Source of the DNA: Shewanella gelidimarina
GTDB lineage: Bacteria > Pseudomonadota > Gammaproteobacteria > Enterobacterales > Shewanellaceae
Assembly (NCBI RefSeq): GCF_023283945.1
Contig: NZ_JAKIKW010000016.1
Coordinates: 62,001 to 126,000, forward strand
Direction: 5' to 3'
DNA: 64,000 nucleotides
Shown here in pieces: positions 20,114 to 28,918 of the stretch. Both the position numbers and the translations under genes were made by a program. How positions within the stretch are numbered: position 1 is the first letter of the stretch; every line of letters begins with the position of its first letter. The notes beneath the pieces are model-generated. The model had not been told where the DNA came from. It was given only the letters and a program-made list of their open reading frames with translations, and ran no database searches.

Positions 20114-20995
20114 TTATCGTCCGTTTACTTCGCTGAGTAACAATCGATATAATTCTTGAGCGGCGGGGCCTGTTTTAGCACCTTTAGGCAAAGTCAGGTG
20201 CAAGGGGACTTGGTATTGATTTGAATGCTCAACCTTAAGGATCTTGATATCACTATCATTATGTTTTTCGATTATGTGTAGAGGTAAACGGCAATAGCCT
20301 AAGCCTTGCTTTGTTGCTTGCCACGCATGATCAAAATTATCAACGGTAATGCGTTGGTTCGACTTTAGCCAGCCGACATCTTGCTTAGCGTGATGACCTA
20401 AGTCTCGGATCACAATCTGCCTAGTGGCACTGAGATCCGCTAAACAGGGGTTAAGCTTCTCGGCTAACGGGTGGCCTTTGGCCACAACGGGCAACATGCT
20501 AGTTATCCCAAATATTTCTGACGGGTGATTGGTTATGGGCAAAGTGATAATAGAAATATCGGCACTTTCGTTAGTGACCATCTCTTGTGTTTTTGACAAC
20601 GAAGTTTCTACCACTTGAATTGATGTGGTGTGGTTTTGTTTAAAGAATTCAGTCATCGGTGCGTATAACCATCGGCGATCACAAAGGTGATCGATAGCAA
20701 CGGTTAATTCTGACTCGGTCCCTTGGGCGAGTTGAGTACTTATCTCCTCAAGCGCTTTGGCTTGTTCAAGCATAGATTGCGCTCTTCGCAGCAATGATTT
20801 TCCATCATCAGTGAGTATAGCTCTGCGTCCCTCTACTTTGATTAACGGCACTCCCAATTGGTCTTCTAGTTTTCTCACCGAATAAATTAGCGTGGTATGG
20901 CTTTTATTCAATGTCGCCGCAGCCGCTTGAATGCTACCCGCTTTATCAATTTCAAATAATGTTAACCACTGATCTAAGGTTGTCTTTAATCTCAT
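20114..20995 (-). CDS. LysR-family transcriptional regulator
   Basis: A 293-residue protein with N-terminal winged HTH (about residues 8-66; IQAAAATLNKSHTTLIYSVRKLEDQLG) and a C-terminal effector domain. It is divergent from a YdhR-like monooxygenase gene 172 bp away, the classic arrangement for a LysR regulator and its target. The shared spacer holds two copies of TATTATGA (near 21025 and 21057). Confidence 0.9.
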   Translation of the reverse strand: MRLKTTLDQWLTLFEIDKAGSIQAAAATLNKSHTTLIYSVRKLEDQLGVPLIKVEGRRAILTDDGKSLLRRAQSMLEQAKALEEISTQLAQGTESELTVAIDHLCDRRWLYAPMTEFFKQNHTTSIQVVETSLSKTQEMVTNESADISIITLPITNHPSEIFGITSMLPVVAKGHPLAEKLNPCLADLSATRQIVIRDLGHHAKQDVGWLKSNQRITVDNFDHAWQATKQGLGYCRLPLHIIEKHNDSDIKILKVEHSNQYQVPLHLTLPKGAKTGPAAQELYRLLLSEVNGR

Positions 20996-21167
20996 CTGTC
21001 TAATTTATCCACATTAACTGGCAGTATTATGAACTTTTATGTCCAATTTTTATAGGTATTATGACATCTATCGTAAGACGGAGAGCTGTAAAGCTTCATT
21101 CATCTGAACTTAGAGCTATTACATCGCTCGCCAATTTGACCATTAACTCATTATTTGGAGATAAATT

Positions 21168-21473
21168 ATGAACACACTATTACAAGTTGATTTTGATTAT
21201 ACAGGACCCTTTGGTGTTGAAATGGCAGCAATGCTGACAGATCTTGCTGAGTCTATTAACAATGAAGCCGGCATGATCTGGAAAATTTGGACTGAAAACC
21301 AGCAAGATAAACTTGGTGGTGGGATCTATTTGTTCGAAGATGAAACCACAGCCCATGCTTATCTAGAAATGCATTCAGCTCGCTTAAACAAGATGGGTAT
21401 TGAAAATATTAGAGGACTGGTATTCGCTGTAAATCCATTACTTTCAAACATAAATAAAGGACCTATCGCTTAG
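21168..21473 (+). CDS. YdhR-family putative monooxygenase
   Basis: A 101-residue ABM-like ferredoxin-fold protein, colinear with E. coli YdhR: TLLQVDFDYTGPFG at the start, LAESINNEAGMIWKIWTEN in the middle, GGIYLFEDE and the conserved end. YdhR-type proteins are thought to act on aromatic or quinone compounds, but the natural substrate is unknown. A ribosome site TTGGAG precedes the ATG. It is probably the first gene of a two-gene unit controlled by the divergent LysR. Confidence 0.92.
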   Translation: MNTLLQVDFDYTGPFGVEMAAMLTDLAESINNEAGMIWKIWTENQQDKLGGGIYLFEDETTAHAYLEMHSARLNKMGIENIRGLVFAVNPLLSNINKGPIA

Positions 21474-21491
21474 GCAATTAACAGAGAGCAG

Positions 21492-21875
21492 ATGATGAAT
21501 AACCGAACATTTTTAACCGTAAACGGCACTATTTATGTGATATTTGCATTGGCTTTATTTTTTATTCCTGCTTTGATGTGGCCGATGTACGGCGTTGAAA
21601 TAAATGATCGATATGCTTATTTTTTGTCTCAACACACGAGTATATTCCTAGGCGGTATAGCGGTGATTTGCTTAATGCTAAGAGATATAGAAGTAGGCCA
21701 AACCGCTAATAAGTTATTTAAGGCACTGTTTATAACTAACCTGCTCGGGGTGATGATCACTGTCTATGCTGGAGTCTCGGGTATCTTTGTTGGTCTCGGT
21801 TGGAGCGACCCTGCGTTCTTTACATTGATGGCTATTTTGAGTTATTTACAGCTGACGAAACAAAAGCCACTCTAA
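21492..21875 (+). CDS. Small four-helix membrane protein
   Basis: 127 residues with about four hydrophobic segments (near 8-28, 45-62, 74-95 and 100-120). No known signature. It begins 18 bp after the YdhR-like gene and ends at a strong terminator, so it is probably part of the same transcript. The start may be the first or second of two consecutive ATG codons. Confidence 0.75.
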   Translation: MMNNRTFLTVNGTIYVIFALALFFIPALMWPMYGVEINDRYAYFLSQHTSIFLGGIAVICLMLRDIEVGQTANKLFKALFITNLLGVMITVYAGVSGIFVGLGWSDPAFFTLMAILSYLQLTKQKPL

Positions 21876-21886
21876 GAAAGTAACCT

Positions 21887-21918
21887 AAAAACAGCAATCT
21901 AAAAGGTTGCTGTTTTTA
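21887..21918. terminator. Bidirectional terminator
   Basis: Perfect 11-bp stem AAAAACAGCAA / TTGCTGTTTTT with a 9-nt loop. It serves the four-helix protein gene and the convergent YecM-family gene. Confidence 0.88.
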
Positions 21919-21923
21919 TAATG

Positions 21924-22481
21924 CTAGGCTTCAGACGCTATCACCGCTTTTATTCCGTGGGGGTGAACCTTTACGCACAGACCATTTTTCTTAAAGGCGA
22001 TAGTCGGGTTAGCAAGTCGCTCTTTATCGCCCTTTGGCGAACTCTGTTTAACCTTAATATCGGTTGTGCCGGCAATGATAGGCGCAAGTGTTGGCACGGC
22101 GCTAACGAGCTGTTGGCTTAACGACTCACAATCAATGGCATTGCACTTAAATACCAGCTCGACATGTTCCCAACCTTGTTGTGGGTATGTTTTTTCACCA
22201 GGGTAAGGCAGTTCAACACAATGGATCTTAGTATCATTTAGCATGAGTGGTGCATCAAGCTCAATAATCAAGATGGGCCTGCCATTGATCATGTTGTCAG
22301 AGATGATATTACCGTGTTTTGCAAATTGGCTTCGTAGCTCATTGGCAGCGACTGTGGTATTGACGCGTAAAGCGCTGTGATCGCATTCTAGATTAAGGGT
22401 GTCTAGTCCCAGTTCACCGATAAAGGCGGTAATTGATTGGCTGAAGCTGGGCCAACTTTGGCTTAATTGCTCGTATGTCAT
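21924..22481 (-). CDS. YecM-family VOC-fold protein
   Basis: A 185-residue protein of the YecM family (PF06185), structurally related to the glyoxalase/dioxygenase superfamily and suspected to bind a metal. The conserved CDHSALRV (about 33-40), IELDAPL and GWEHVELVF (about 103-111) are present. Function unknown. Single gene, convergent with the preceding unit. Confidence 0.88.
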   Translation of the reverse strand: MTYEQLSQSWPSFSQSITAFIGELGLDTLNLECDHSALRVNTTVAANELRSQFAKHGNIISDNMINGRPILIIELDAPLMLNDTKIHCVELPYPGEKTYPQQGWEHVELVFKCNAIDCESLSQQLVSAVPTLAPIIAGTTDIKVKQSSPKGDKERLANPTIAFKKNGLCVKVHPHGIKAVIASEA

Positions 22482-22559
22482 AACAAAGGTTTCCTGATAA
22501 ACGTCAGACTGAGTCGATGAAAGATAATTATTCAGCCTTGTAGGCTTAACAAATAACGG

Positions 22560-23063
22560 CTAAGGCCAGATTTCGATTGGAGTGCCCGCGTCAATCGCAC
22601 GCCATAACTCATCCATTTCAGCGTTGGTCACCGCGATGCAGCCATCGGTCCAATTGTAATTTTGTGCCTCTTTTGGACTCAGGTTTGAATGGGGGTTCTC
22701 ACCATGGATCATTATCTGTCCTCCTGGCTGAATTCCTAAAGCATCGGCGCGTAATTTGTCTTCATCATTAGGGTAGGAGATATGAATTGAACGATAGTAG
22801 GCACTGTCTGACTTTTTATAATCGAGTAAATAACGGCCTTCAGGAGTGCGTTGATCGCCTTCGGTCAGTTTATGTCCGACAGGGTTATCGCCCATCGCTA
22901 TTCGATAGGATTTGAAAATTTTGCCCTGGCTTAATAATGATAAGCTTGCTGTTGATTTGGTGACGACGACTAAATCGGCTTTGTCGCTAGCGAATGAGAG
23001 GCTTGGAATTAGACTACATAACAGCAGTGTTACTTTGAGCATGGAAAAACAAATAAAACGCAT
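22560..23063 (-). CDS. L,D-transpeptidase family protein (YkuD domain)
   Basis: About 167 residues, with a signal peptide (about 1-25, ending LSFASDK), so periplasmic. The YkuD active site is present: IHGENP (His near 120) and TDGCIAVTN with the nucleophilic Cys near 142. TPEGRYLL and SIHISYPN are also family elements. It resembles the short YafK-like members that act on peptidoglycan crosslinks or attached lipoproteins rather than the long LysM-containing enzymes. I chose the ATG at 23063, with AGGG upstream, over a TTG two codons earlier. Confidence 0.88.
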   Translation of the reverse strand: MRFICFSMLKVTLLLCSLIPSLSFASDKADLVVVTKSTASLSLLSQGKIFKSYRIAMGDNPVGHKLTEGDQRTPEGRYLLDYKKSDSAYYRSIHISYPNDEDKLRADALGIQPGGQIMIHGENPHSNLSPKEAQNYNWTDGCIAVTNAEMDELWRAIDAGTPIEIWP

Positions 23064-23272
23064 GTACAACCCTGAGCATAACGCCCTTAGCTTGTGAATA
23101 TATGACTTATGTTACCTCAAAAACCTTGATTGTTGATGTATACGGATAAGATTATTTTTGAGCTCTTGCGGTTTGCGTGTCACACTATTCGTATCATCTA
23201 TTTTAATGCCTTGATAATTCGGTTTAAGTCGAATGAGTTTAAAGCACTGTATAGCAAGGAACAGCGGTCAAA

Positions 23273-24106
23273 ATGGTAAATGAAACGGATTCAGAAAGCT
23301 TATTAAAGCTTAAACTTCGTCGAATAATTTTTGGAACTGATACTCCCGCAGGCCGCTTTTTCGATATCAGTTTAATGGTCTGTATTATCCTTAGCGTGAT
23401 GTTGGTTTTTCTTGATACCGTTGCACATATCCATCAAAAATATGGCGAGATAATTACTGTCTTAGAGTGGGGCTTCACCCTCATTTTTACAGTGGAATAT
23501 TTACTGCGTTTATATTGTTCAGCCAGTCCGCTAAGTTACGCTAAAAGCTTTTATGGGGTAGTGGACCTGTTATCCATACTGCCGACTTATTTAGCGTTAA
23601 TATTCCCAGGTGCCAATTTCACCATGGTGATAAGAGTCTTAAGACTATTTAGAATATTTAGAGTATTCAAGCTTTTACGGTATTTAAGTGAAGGTAATAT
23701 ACTGTTACGAGCAATGATACAATCGAGCCGTAAAGTCTTTCTGTTTTTCTTCTCGGTCAGTTTAATCGTCGTGGTGTTAAGTTCAATCATGTATGTTGTT
23801 GAAGGCCCCAATAATGGCTTTACTTCAATTCCAAAATCTATCTACTGGACCATCGTCACCATTACCACTGTTGGCTATGGCGACATTACCCCCGGCACTA
23901 ACTTAGGGCAGGCAATTGCCGCATTTACGATGCTGTTGGGTTACTCCATTATTGCTATTCCTACGGGTATTCTCACCGCGGAGATCTCTCAAGAGATAGG
24001 GAGAAGTAAAGATTTACGCCGTTGCAGTAATTGTTTGAAAGTGGGCCACGAAAACAGTGCATTGTATTGTGATAAGTGTGGTAGCGAACTTGAAACGGAT
24101 ATTTAG
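23273..24106 (+). CDS. Voltage-gated potassium channel with C-terminal zinc ribbon
   Basis: A 277-residue six-helix ion channel of the VIC superfamily. The S4 segment carries four regularly spaced arginines (R121, R124, R127, R130). The pore helix and selectivity filter TTVGYGD (198-204) define K+ selectivity, and S6 ends near residue 235. The short cytoplasmic tail is a predicted zinc ribbon: C251-x-x-C254 and C266-x-x-C269. It is monocistronic. Channel type is certain; a sensory role for the ribbon is inference. Confidence 0.93.
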   Translation: MVNETDSESLLKLKLRRIIFGTDTPAGRFFDISLMVCIILSVMLVFLDTVAHIHQKYGEIITVLEWGFTLIFTVEYLLRLYCSASPLSYAKSFYGVVDLLSILPTYLALIFPGANFTMVIRVLRLFRIFRVFKLLRYLSEGNILLRAMIQSSRKVFLFFFSVSLIVVVLSSIMYVVEGPNNGFTSIPKSIYWTIVTITTVGYGDITPGTNLGQAIAAFTMLLGYSIIAIPTGILTAEISQEIGRSKDLRRCSNCLKVGHENSALYCDKCGSELETDI

Positions 24107-24202
24107 CGTTGTTTGAGTGAAGCGAGTTCAGCCAATACTCATAAATTAAAGCTGCCCCGACATTAAAGGTGCATCAAAATTAGCCACAGGCTAAGAGGTT
24201 TT

Positions 24203-25738
24203 ATGGCAGTAGCCAAGTTTGTACAAGGATCGATTCTGCGGCATATTTTGACGATGAGTTCAACGGCTGCCGTTGGTATATCTGCGCTGTTTGTGGTCGA
24301 TTTGTTGGATATGTTTTTCTTGAGTTTATTGGGTGAACAAGAGCTTGCCGCCGCCGTGGGCTATGCAGGCACCATTTCATTTTTTACGACCTCTATTGGT
24401 ATCGGGTTATCCATTGCTCTGGGCGCGCTAGTGTCACGCTCTATTGGCGCTAAAGAGATGAAAAAGGCCAAGCGTTTGTTACTGAATAGCGCTGTGGTCA
24501 CTTTGTTAATCAGCATCGTCGTGGCTATCAGTGTCTTTCTTTGTATTCCCGAGCTGCTGAGCCTTGTGGGCGCAACCGGTAAAACCGCGGAACTAGCAGC
24601 AGATTACCTCTATATATTAGTGCCTTCATTACCGTTGATTTGCTTGGCAATGGCGCTAGGTAGCGCCTTAAGAGCCGTTGGTGATGCAAAATTGTCGATG
24701 ATATCAACTTTAGTCGGCGGTGGCGTCAACGCGATCTTCGACCCTATTTTTATCTTTATGTTTGCGATGGGAATAGAAGGCGCCGCAGTGGCTTCTGTTT
24801 TAGCCCGCTTGGCGGTACTTATAGTGGCAGCAAGAGGGGTAATGGTTAAGCATAATTTATTTGGTCGCTTTAATAAGGATCATTTTATTGCTGACTTAAA
24901 GCCAATTTTTGCGATAGCGGGACCTGCAATGCTCACCAACGTTGCAACACCGATTGGTAATGCTGTTGTGACACGTGCGATTGCTGATTTTGGTGATAGT
25001 TATGTTGCGGGTTGGGCGGTATTAGGCAGGTTAATTCCGGTTTCATTTGGGATGATTTTTGCCTTATCGGGCGCCGTGGGACCGATTGTAGGACAAAATT
25101 ATGGTGCTCAGGAGTTTGGACGGGTGAAGGAGTCATTGACCCGTGCGATTCAGTTTTGTAGCGCCTATGTAGTGGTGGTCTCAGTATTGCTATTTGTAAG
25201 CCGTAATCAAATCGTCAACGTGTTCGACATGAAAGGTGATGCCGCGGAGTTGATTTTATTCTTTTGTAGTTATATTGCGATATTTTTCATTTTTTCGGGG
25301 GTGTTGTTTGTCGCAAACGCTTCATTTAATAACTTAGGTAAAGCTAAGTATTCGACGTTATTTAATGTCGGTAAAGCAACGATAGGGACTATCCCATTTG
25401 TGTATTTCGGGGCTAAGTGGGGCGGAGTTTACGGAGTACTTGTGGGCCAAGCTATAGGTTCCATTATCTTTGGAGTACTTGGTGTGTTAATGGCTTATCG
25501 TTTAGTGGATAAGGTCAGAGGTCTTACCGAAGGACAGACTAAAACGAGTGGCGTGCCGCAGACTGCTAGAGCTGAAGTGGTAAGTGAGTTTGATGAGGAA
25601 TTAAGTTTAAGCAGCCAAAGTCCGTTGTCTTCTTCATGTGCAAATATGGCAATGGTGACAGAAGAGCAGGATTGTGAAGCGAGTAATGAAATTGCTGAGC
25701 TTATTGGTGTGAAAGGCAAGGGGCCATCAACCAAGTAA
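24203..25738 (+). CDS. MATE-family efflux transporter
   Basis: A 511-residue protein with about twelve TM helices in two homologous halves (DLLDMFFLSLLGEQELAAAV in the first; FGDSYVAGWAVLGRLIPVSF in the second), as in NorM/DinF-type cation-drug antiporters. The last ~60 residues form a hydrophilic Ser/Glu-rich tail (after RLVDKVRGL), longer than in most members. Substrates cannot be inferred. Confidence 0.9.
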   Translation: MAVAKFVQGSILRHILTMSSTAAVGISALFVVDLLDMFFLSLLGEQELAAAVGYAGTISFFTTSIGIGLSIALGALVSRSIGAKEMKKAKRLLLNSAVVTLLISIVVAISVFLCIPELLSLVGATGKTAELAADYLYILVPSLPLICLAMALGSALRAVGDAKLSMISTLVGGGVNAIFDPIFIFMFAMGIEGAAVASVLARLAVLIVAARGVMVKHNLFGRFNKDHFIADLKPIFAIAGPAMLTNVATPIGNAVVTRAIADFGDSYVAGWAVLGRLIPVSFGMIFALSGAVGPIVGQNYGAQEFGRVKESLTRAIQFCSAYVVVVSVLLFVSRNQIVNVFDMKGDAAELILFFCSYIAIFFIFSGVLFVANASFNNLGKAKYSTLFNVGKATIGTIPFVYFGAKWGGVYGVLVGQAIGSIIFGVLGVLMAYRLVDKVRGLTEGQTKTSGVPQTARAEVVSEFDEELSLSSQSPLSSSCANMAMVTEEQDCEASNEIAELIGVKGKGPSTK

Positions 25739-25758
25739 GCTCAATAACACAAACCTAA

Positions 25759-25974
25759 TTAGCTGGCTGGTGTGGCATCAGCTTCACTAGTATCGATAGA
25801 TACTTCAGTCGCTGTAGCGCTCTGTGCCGCTAACTCTTCAGCTTCAAGCTTAGCTAAATTCTCAGCACGTTCAGCCTTAGATACGTATTTTTTGATCGTA
25901 GGAGGAGTGTGCTTATTTAAACGAGCCTTGGCACGCTTCGCCGTCATTTTGATCATTTTCTGTTTTTTGTTCAT
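25759..25974 (-). CDS. DUF2986 small basic protein
   Basis: 71 residues starting MNKKQKMIKMTAKRAKARLN, then PTIKKYVSKAERAENLAKLE, the DUF2986 pattern found in Shewanella and Vibrio. The N-terminal half is very basic and the C-terminal end acidic and Ala-rich. Function unknown; nucleic-acid or ribosome contact is only a guess from charge. I chose the ATG at 25974 to match the family; an upstream in-frame start at 25995 would add seven residues. Confidence 0.8.
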   Translation of the reverse strand: MNKKQKMIKMTAKRAKARLNKHTPPTIKKYVSKAERAENLAKLEAEELAAQSATATEVSIDTSEADATPAS

Positions 25975-26504
25975 GTGTTCTCTACGATACGTCAATCTAA
26001 GACAAGCTTAGCGCATTGTGCGCCAAGCTTGAAATCGGAAGCGGATTTTACCCTAAAGCTGACCGCTACGCCACAGTACCGACCCCAATTCCTTAAGTAT
26101 GTCGTTAATTTGTAGATATTCAAACAGACAAATATGTGCTGATGTTGATTTTAAGATGGCTAGCGAATACAGTTTGGGGCATTTTTAAGCGGATAAAAGG
26201 CCGCTATACTGGTCTACAACTCACTCTTCATTAGCGGCGATGACATACGAGCTTCGCCTTGATATCACAACGTATTTCGGCACTATGCAACAGTTGCGGG
26301 CGTCGTGTTAATAGCGTAATCGCCAAACAAACTCTAAATGCACAATTTTGCATGTCTAGAAGTGACAGAGTTCAAGACATCAACTTGGAGTAATTGTTAT
26401 TCTCGGCTTGGGCATACGGTTCCGCTCTAGCTTCTGCATTTAATCTCCAGGGTAGGACGAGATCACTAGCCTTAAATTAACCGACACATTTGAGTAGAGA
26501 TAAA
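25975..26504. other. 530-bp intergenic region before yqfB
   Basis: No gene supported. A 23-codon frame from an ATG at about 26240 (MTYELRLDITTYFGTMQQL) is open but too short to call. Nothing repetitive was seen. Confidence 0.4.
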
Positions 26505-26810
26505 ATGCAAACGATCACTTTTTTCCAACGTTTTGAGAATGATATTCTGGCAGGTCGTAAGACAATCACTTTAAGAGATAAAAGTGAATCTCACTTTGAA
26601 GCTGGCGAAACGGTCAATGTGGCCAATTTAGAAACCGCAACCTGTTACGGTCAGCTACACATTCTAAGCGTCGCTTGGGTTAAGTTTGACGACTTAAACT
26701 CGTTGCATGCCCAGCAGGAGAATATGACTCTAGTAGAGTTAAAGACTTTAATCAGAGAGATCTATCCAGAAATCCAAGCGCTTTATCAAATTAACTTTAA
26801 ATTGCTATAG
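26505..26810 (+). CDS. yqfB: N4-acetylcytidine amidohydrolase (ASCH domain)
   Basis: 101 residues matching E. coli YqfB, which hydrolyses N4-acetylcytidine to cytidine. The catalytic residues align: Lys19, Thr22 and Arg24 in ILAGRKTITLRDKSESHF, and the Glu in AQQENMTL. The start at 26505 fits the family length; the GAGTAGAGA just upstream serves as ribosome site. Confidence 0.92.
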   Translation: MQTITFFQRFENDILAGRKTITLRDKSESHFEAGETVNVANLETATCYGQLHILSVAWVKFDDLNSLHAQQENMTLVELKTLIREIYPEIQALYQINFKLL

Positions 26811-26926
26811 CCATAACTTGAACCATTTCAATCTGTTTAAACTCATTTCAGTGGGTCCAATGTTTATTCACAAGCAGGGTTTTTGAATAACGATAAATCA
26901 TGCAATATCAACATCGAGCAAGTAGA

Positions 26927-26956
26927 CTTAGCGTTATTCAAGTGAATAACGCTAAG
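26927..26956. promoter_or_regulatory. 30-bp perfect palindrome, probable TetR operator
   Basis: CTTAGCGTTATTCA and TGAATAACGCTAAG form two 14-bp arms around a 2-bp centre, ending 10 bp before the ATG of the TetR gene. Perfect dyads of this size upstream of a TetR gene are typical of autoregulatory operators. It would also control the efflux genes if they share the promoter. A partial half-site, GAATAACG, occurs at about 26885. Confidence 0.8.
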
Positions 26957-26966
26957 TAGACCCTTC

Positions 26967-27578
26967 ATGACCGATCAAAAAAGCGAATCTGCTACCCAAG
27001 TACGAGACAGCCTTATCCGCGCTGCGCGTATCTGCTTTATTGCTTCAGATTATGACAAAGTGAGTATTCGCAAAATCGCTGAAGAAGCTGGGGTCAATAT
27101 GGCGATGATCCGCTACTATTTCGGTAATAAACTTGGCCTATTTGAAGCTATGATTGCCGAATTTATCTCGCCAGTGTTACAACGTAGCAAAACGATTAAC
27201 CAGGGTGATAACCCACTAAAGATGTCAGATATTTTAGACAATTTTTATCAAACGATGACAGAGACTCCCGATTTTCCCCGTTTTCTGTTTAGGCTCATGA
27301 GTTCAGAACATTCACATGAAGCCAAAGGAGTCATTTTTAAGCTGTTCACGCCATTAGCCAATCTAACGCCAATGCCGAAGCCGCTGTTAGACAAGTGCAG
27401 TGATACCGATCCTATGTTGGTTAAGATGTCGATGATGAGCTTAATGATCTTCCCCTTTGTGATCCCACTATCAATGGCCGAGCTGCACGGATTTGAATTA
27501 GATGACGATTTTTATCAAAGATTAGCAAAACACAATATTAAGTTACTCGAGAAAGGTTTATTTGGAGAGCAAGACTGA
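26967..27578 (+). CDS. TetR-family transcriptional regulator of the downstream RND pump
   Basis: 203 residues: N-terminal HTH (about 12-58; VSIRKIAEEAGVNMAMIRYYFGNKLGLFEAM) and a helical ligand domain. The stop codon shares its last base with the start of the membrane-fusion gene (TGATG), so the regulator is co-transcribed with the pump it probably represses. There is no clear ribosome site before the ATG; the large palindrome occupies that space. Confidence 0.92.
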   Translation: MTDQKSESATQVRDSLIRAARICFIASDYDKVSIRKIAEEAGVNMAMIRYYFGNKLGLFEAMIAEFISPVLQRSKTINQGDNPLKMSDILDNFYQTMTETPDFPRFLFRLMSSEHSHEAKGVIFKLFTPLANLTPMPKPLLDKCSDTDPMLVKMSMMSLMIFPFVIPLSMAELHGFELDDDFYQRLAKHNIKLLEKGLFGEQD

Positions 27579-28918
27579 TGGATGTAATTAAGGGTAAACG
27601 TTGGTACTTTTTCCCCGCTGTCGCCGTAGGTGTCGTAACGTTATTTTCAGTGATTATGTTTAAGGGCCATCCCCCTCTAGAGGAGCAGTCGGAGCAAAGT
27701 AAGTTGGTAGACGTTATTGCGCTGCACAAAAGTTCTGTTGTCGCTCAAGTCGACGCTTTTGGTCGTGTAGCACCAAAGGTGCAATGGCAACTGTTGCCTG
27801 AAGTCGGCGGTAAAATTATTTACAAGCATCCAGATTTAGCCGTCGGAAAAATGATCCCCGAAGGGACTTTGCTATTATCGATAGATCCGCTCGATTATCA
27901 AATTCGTTTAGCGCAAGCACAAGCCGATAGAAAAGCATTAGAGGGTCAACTGATCGGTAAAGGGTTACAGCTTGAAAATCTTAAGTTGTCACTTGAAATT
28001 GAAACCAATCGCTATGATCTGGTCAAATCCGATCTTAAACGTAAAGAGACGTTAAGAAAGCAAAATTTGATCTCTCAATCTGAACTTGATGGTGAGCGCC
28101 AGAATGTGCTGGTTCAAAAGCAAAAAATTCAAGATTTAAACAACAACCTTAACCTAATGCCAAACGAAACTGATGTGCTACAAGCGCAATTGTTACAAGC
28201 CGTTGCGCGAGAAGATGAGTCACAAAGCCAGCTCGATAAAACGGAAATTCGCCAGCCATTCGAAGGCCGAGTTTCCGAGGTCAATGTGGAAAACAACCAA
28301 GTTGTTTCGCCACAACAAGTACTGGCAAGGATCAATGGAACGGAGATCATGGAAGTTGAGGCGCAGTTATCGCTCGCCGATCTAATGACATTAATGAAAA
28401 CCGTCGATAAGCCAACATCTTTGAATAAGGAGTTACCCAATGCTGAAACGCTTGGGTTAACCGCCGAAATCACCCTTAAAAGTGCTGCTTATGTCTTTAA
28501 ATGGCCAGCAAAAATAAGTCGTATTGGCGAAACTGTTGACCCAACATTGGCCACGGTCAGTGTAGTTTTACAAGTTAAACAGCAATATCGCGAACTCAAA
28601 ATTGGCCAATCACCGCCGTTAGTTCACGGCATGTTTGTTAGCGCACGTATTAAAGGCAGTGCAAAAGACTACTGGATGGTGTCTGAGCGGGCTTTACATG
28701 GTGATAAGTTGTATTTAATGGATAGCGAGAACCGCTTGCAAATAATTGACGTACAGGTGTTATTTCGTCAAGAAGGACATGCTGCGGTGCAAGGCGATCT
28801 TAATGACAATATGCAGCTGGTATTGACCGATATTATCCCCGCAGTAACCGGTATGGCGCTGCGCAGTCATAACAGCAATGCTGAGGTTTCAAACACAAAC
28901 GAGGAGCCTGCGCTGTGA
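27578..28918 (+). CDS. RND efflux periplasmic adaptor (membrane-fusion) protein
   Basis: 446 residues of the HlyD/AcrA class. N-terminal membrane anchor (about 8-28) without a lipobox, barrel-sandwich halves (VDAFGRVAPKVQWQLLPEV and IRQPFEGRVSEVNVENNQVV) flanking a long alpha-hairpin coiled coil (about 110-215), then beta-barrel and membrane-proximal domains. It overlaps the permease start by 4 bp. The closest known type is the adaptor of the RND/HAE-1-like systems with variable substrates. Confidence 0.9.
   Translation: MDVIKGKRWYFFPAVAVGVVTLFSVIMFKGHPPLEEQSEQSKLVDVIALHKSSVVAQVDAFGRVAPKVQWQLLPEVGGKIIYKHPDLAVGKMIPEGTLLLSIDPLDYQIRLAQAQADRKALEGQLIGKGLQLENLKLSLEIETNRYDLVKSDLKRKETLRKQNLISQSELDGERQNVLVQKQKIQDLNNNLNLMPNETDVLQAQLLQAVAREDESQSQLDKTEIRQPFEGRVSEVNVENNQVVSPQQVLARINGTEIMEVEAQLSLADLMTLMKTVDKPTSLNKELPNAETLGLTAEITLKSAAYVFKWPAKISRIGETVDPTLATVSVVLQVKQQYRELKIGQSPPLVHGMFVSARIKGSAKDYWMVSERALHGDKLYLMDSENRLQIIDVQVLFRQEGHAAVQGDLNDNMQLVLTDIIPAVTGMALRSHNSNAEVSNTNEEPAL

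Noticed and set aside
26239..26310. 23-codon frame MTYELRLDITTYFG...
   Set aside because: Too short and without a ribosome site or known relatives; could be chance.
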